From Burkholderiales bacterium (lineage in GTDB: Bacteria > Pseudomonadota > Gammaproteobacteria > Burkholderiales > Burkholderiaceae_C), in contig CANBTT010000003.1 of NCBI GenBank assembly GCA_947372465.1, positions 48,528 to 112,527 on the forward strand: a stretch of DNA of 64,000 nt, given 5' to 3'. This document shows, one piece after another, positions 62,722 to 64,000 of the stretch. The notes under the pieces were generated by a model that was not told where the DNA came from, made no database searches, and saw nothing but the letters and a program-made list of their open reading frames with translations. The translations under genes were made by a program, and so were the position numbers. Position 1 is the stretch's first letter. Each line of letters begins with the position of its first letter.

Positions 62722-63921
62722 TTACTTTGCGTAATATGCTTTTGAGAGTCGCTCAATGCCTTCTTTGATCAACTCAGTGCCCGACGTTGCAAAAGACAAT
62801 CTAAGCGTGCTGTGATCAGGTTGATCAGCATAGAATGGCGCGCCAGGAACAAACGCCACACCATGCTGGATGGCCTTTTTAGCAAATTCAGATCCATCGA
62901 TCAGTCCACCGTTGCGACCCGTTAATTTGGCCCAAAAGAACAAACCCCCTTTGGGCTGATTGAAGGACAAATCGTCACCGAAATGCGCCTTCAAAGCCTC
63001 CCCCATGGTCAGTGCCCGCTCAGCATACACCTGCCGTACATGGGCCAAGGTGTTTGGCATGCGACCGCTTTTGAGGTATTGCGCAGCAGTGGCTTGCGCA
63101 AAGGTTGACGTGTGGGCGTCGCTGAATTGTTTGCACATGGTCGCCCGTTGCAGCATGGCTTGAGGTGCCACCATCCAGCCCACCCTGAGACCAGGACTCA
63201 ACACTTTGCTCAAACTGCCGCAATACACGAGCCACTCCCTTGAACCTGGCACCAAATGTGTAAGCGACAGCAAAGTGGGGGCAAGTTCGCCCTCGAAATA
63301 CAAATCCCCATAAGGGTCATCCTCCACCACCAAGGTCTCATACTTCACGGCCAACTCCAACACCTTGATGCGCCTTTCAAGACTGAGCATCGCGCCACTG
63401 GGGTTTCCAAAAGTGGGAACCAAATAAATCAATTTGGGACGATGTGTTTGAATCATCTCCTCGAGCAAATCCACCCTCACACCATGCTCGTCCATGGGCA
63501 CACCCAAGACCTTCGGGCCGTAGAGTCTGAAGCACTGAATGGTTGCCAAAAACGTTGGCGCCTCCACCAATGCCGTGTCCCCCTCATCAAGCATCGTTTT
63601 GCCAACCAAATCCAATGCTTGCTGACTGCCCGTTGTCACAATCAAGCCAGCGGCATCGATGTCCTGGATGCCTTTGGACTTCATGAAAAGTGCCAATTCT
63701 TCCTTTAAAGCAGGATACCCCTCCGTTGCGCCATATTGCAATGCACTGCCTGGCGAATCGTTCAAGATTTTTTCGCTTGCATCCTTGATGCCTTGAACAT
63801 CAAACATGGCGCTGTCAGGAAAGCCACCGGCAAAACTGATAATGCCCGGCTGACCCAGCAATTTAAAGAGTTCACGAATGGCAGAAGTTTCTACACGGTC
63901 CAAGCGATGAGAGAATTGCAT
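62722..63921 (-). CDS. PLP-dependent aminotransferase (class I/II, LysN/MocR-like)
   Basis: A 399-residue fold-type I aminotransferase. FAGGFPDSAMFD near residue 35, TTGSQQALDLVGK, FGNPSGAM, DDPYGDLYFEGE and the Schiff-base region YCGSLSKVLSPGLRVGWM are typical of the 2-aminoadipate/aromatic aminotransferase subgroup. No DNA-binding domain is present. It faces gcvH from the opposite strand. The amino donor is unknown. Confidence 0.93.
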   Translation of the reverse strand: MQFSHRLDRVETSAIRELFKLLGQPGIISFAGGFPDSAMFDVQGIKDASEKILNDSPGSALQYGATEGYPALKEELALFMKSKGIQDIDAAGLIVTTGSQQALDLVGKTMLDEGDTALVEAPTFLATIQCFRLYGPKVLGVPMDEHGVRVDLLEEMIQTHRPKLIYLVPTFGNPSGAMLSLERRIKVLELAVKYETLVVEDDPYGDLYFEGELAPTLLSLTHLVPGSREWLVYCGSLSKVLSPGLRVGWMVAPQAMLQRATMCKQFSDAHTSTFAQATAAQYLKSGRMPNTLAHVRQVYAERALTMGEALKAHFGDDLSFNQPKGGLFFWAKLTGRNGGLIDGSEFAKKAIQHGVAFVPGAPFYADQPDHSTLRLSFATSGTELIKEGIERLSKAYYAK

Positions 63922-64000
63922 GTGAAAATGAAGGCTAAAAGCACTTTTAAAGTAAATGATGAAACGCGATCTTATTACACTTTTTTTCGAAACGCTCGAA

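Noticed and set aside
1..64000. CRISPR arrays, prophage or intact insertion sequences
   Set aside because: No regularly spaced repeats, transposase, integrase or phage structural genes were seen.

Overview
This window looks like a chromosomal segment of a Burkholderiales betaproteobacterium, most likely of the Comamonadaceae or a close relative. The evidence is gene content and order: rpsF-priB-rpsR-rplI followed by dnaB, surE-pcm-nlpD, hupB-tRNA-Val-ppiD-tRNA-His, divergent ppsR/ppsA, and many periplasmic Bug (TctC-type) binding proteins. Coding density is high, base composition looks moderate by eye, and no intact insertion sequence, prophage or CRISPR array was seen.

Layout. 1-2.8 kb: an unidentified gene tail, a Bcp peroxiredoxin and a PIN-PhoH ATPase. 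2.8-13.5 kb: a tightly packed minus-strand block of eleven genes holding five Bug receptors, an M20 amidohydrolase, an MmgE/PrpD protein, a DUF3820 protein, a hotdog thioesterase, an acyl-CoA ligase and an RraA-like aldolase. It looks like one catabolic operon for unknown carboxylate substrates. 13.6-15.6 kb: a KTSC protein, and an alpha/beta hydrolase-cupin pair behind an operator-like dyad. 15.6-23.8 kb: dnaB, the ribosomal/primosomal genes, surE-pcm-nlpD, rlmD (with no rpoS after nlpD) and a BI-1 membrane protein. 24-28 kb: a GlcG/HbpS-like protein and the ppsR/ppsA pair.

28-36.3 kb is the most accessory-looking part. It has a PQQ alcohol dehydrogenase with a lanthanide-type Asp-x-Asp signature plus a cytochrome c and a small exported two-cysteine protein, an exported alpha/beta hydrolase, an exported CMD-fold protein, a 24-residue predicted membrane peptide with a good ribosome binding site, and a translationally coupled pair of solute-binding protein and hybrid histidine kinase without transporter genes. 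36.3-37.1 kb is a decayed pocket beside tRNA-His with a broken VapBC-like module and two strong hairpins.

37-46 kb is housekeeping: tRNA-His, ppiD, tRNA-Val, hupB, a tartrate/malate dehydrogenase with an EamA transporter, pgsA and dnaE. 46-52.6 kb holds trhO behind a terminator-like leader hairpin, a LysR regulator divergent from pirin-DoxX-flavodoxin genes, a renalase-like flavoprotein, gluQ and trmB. 52.7-64 kb holds alaS, a winged-helix regulator convergent with an OprB-like porin, scoAB CoA-transferase, a thioesterase-SDR pair, ETF-ubiquinone oxidoreductase, an orphan gcvH and an aminotransferase. A 300-base convergent spacer before the last gene carries two near-consensus DnaA boxes and a perfect CRP-type palindrome.

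All assignments come from reading the sequence and recalled family motifs. No database search was run.
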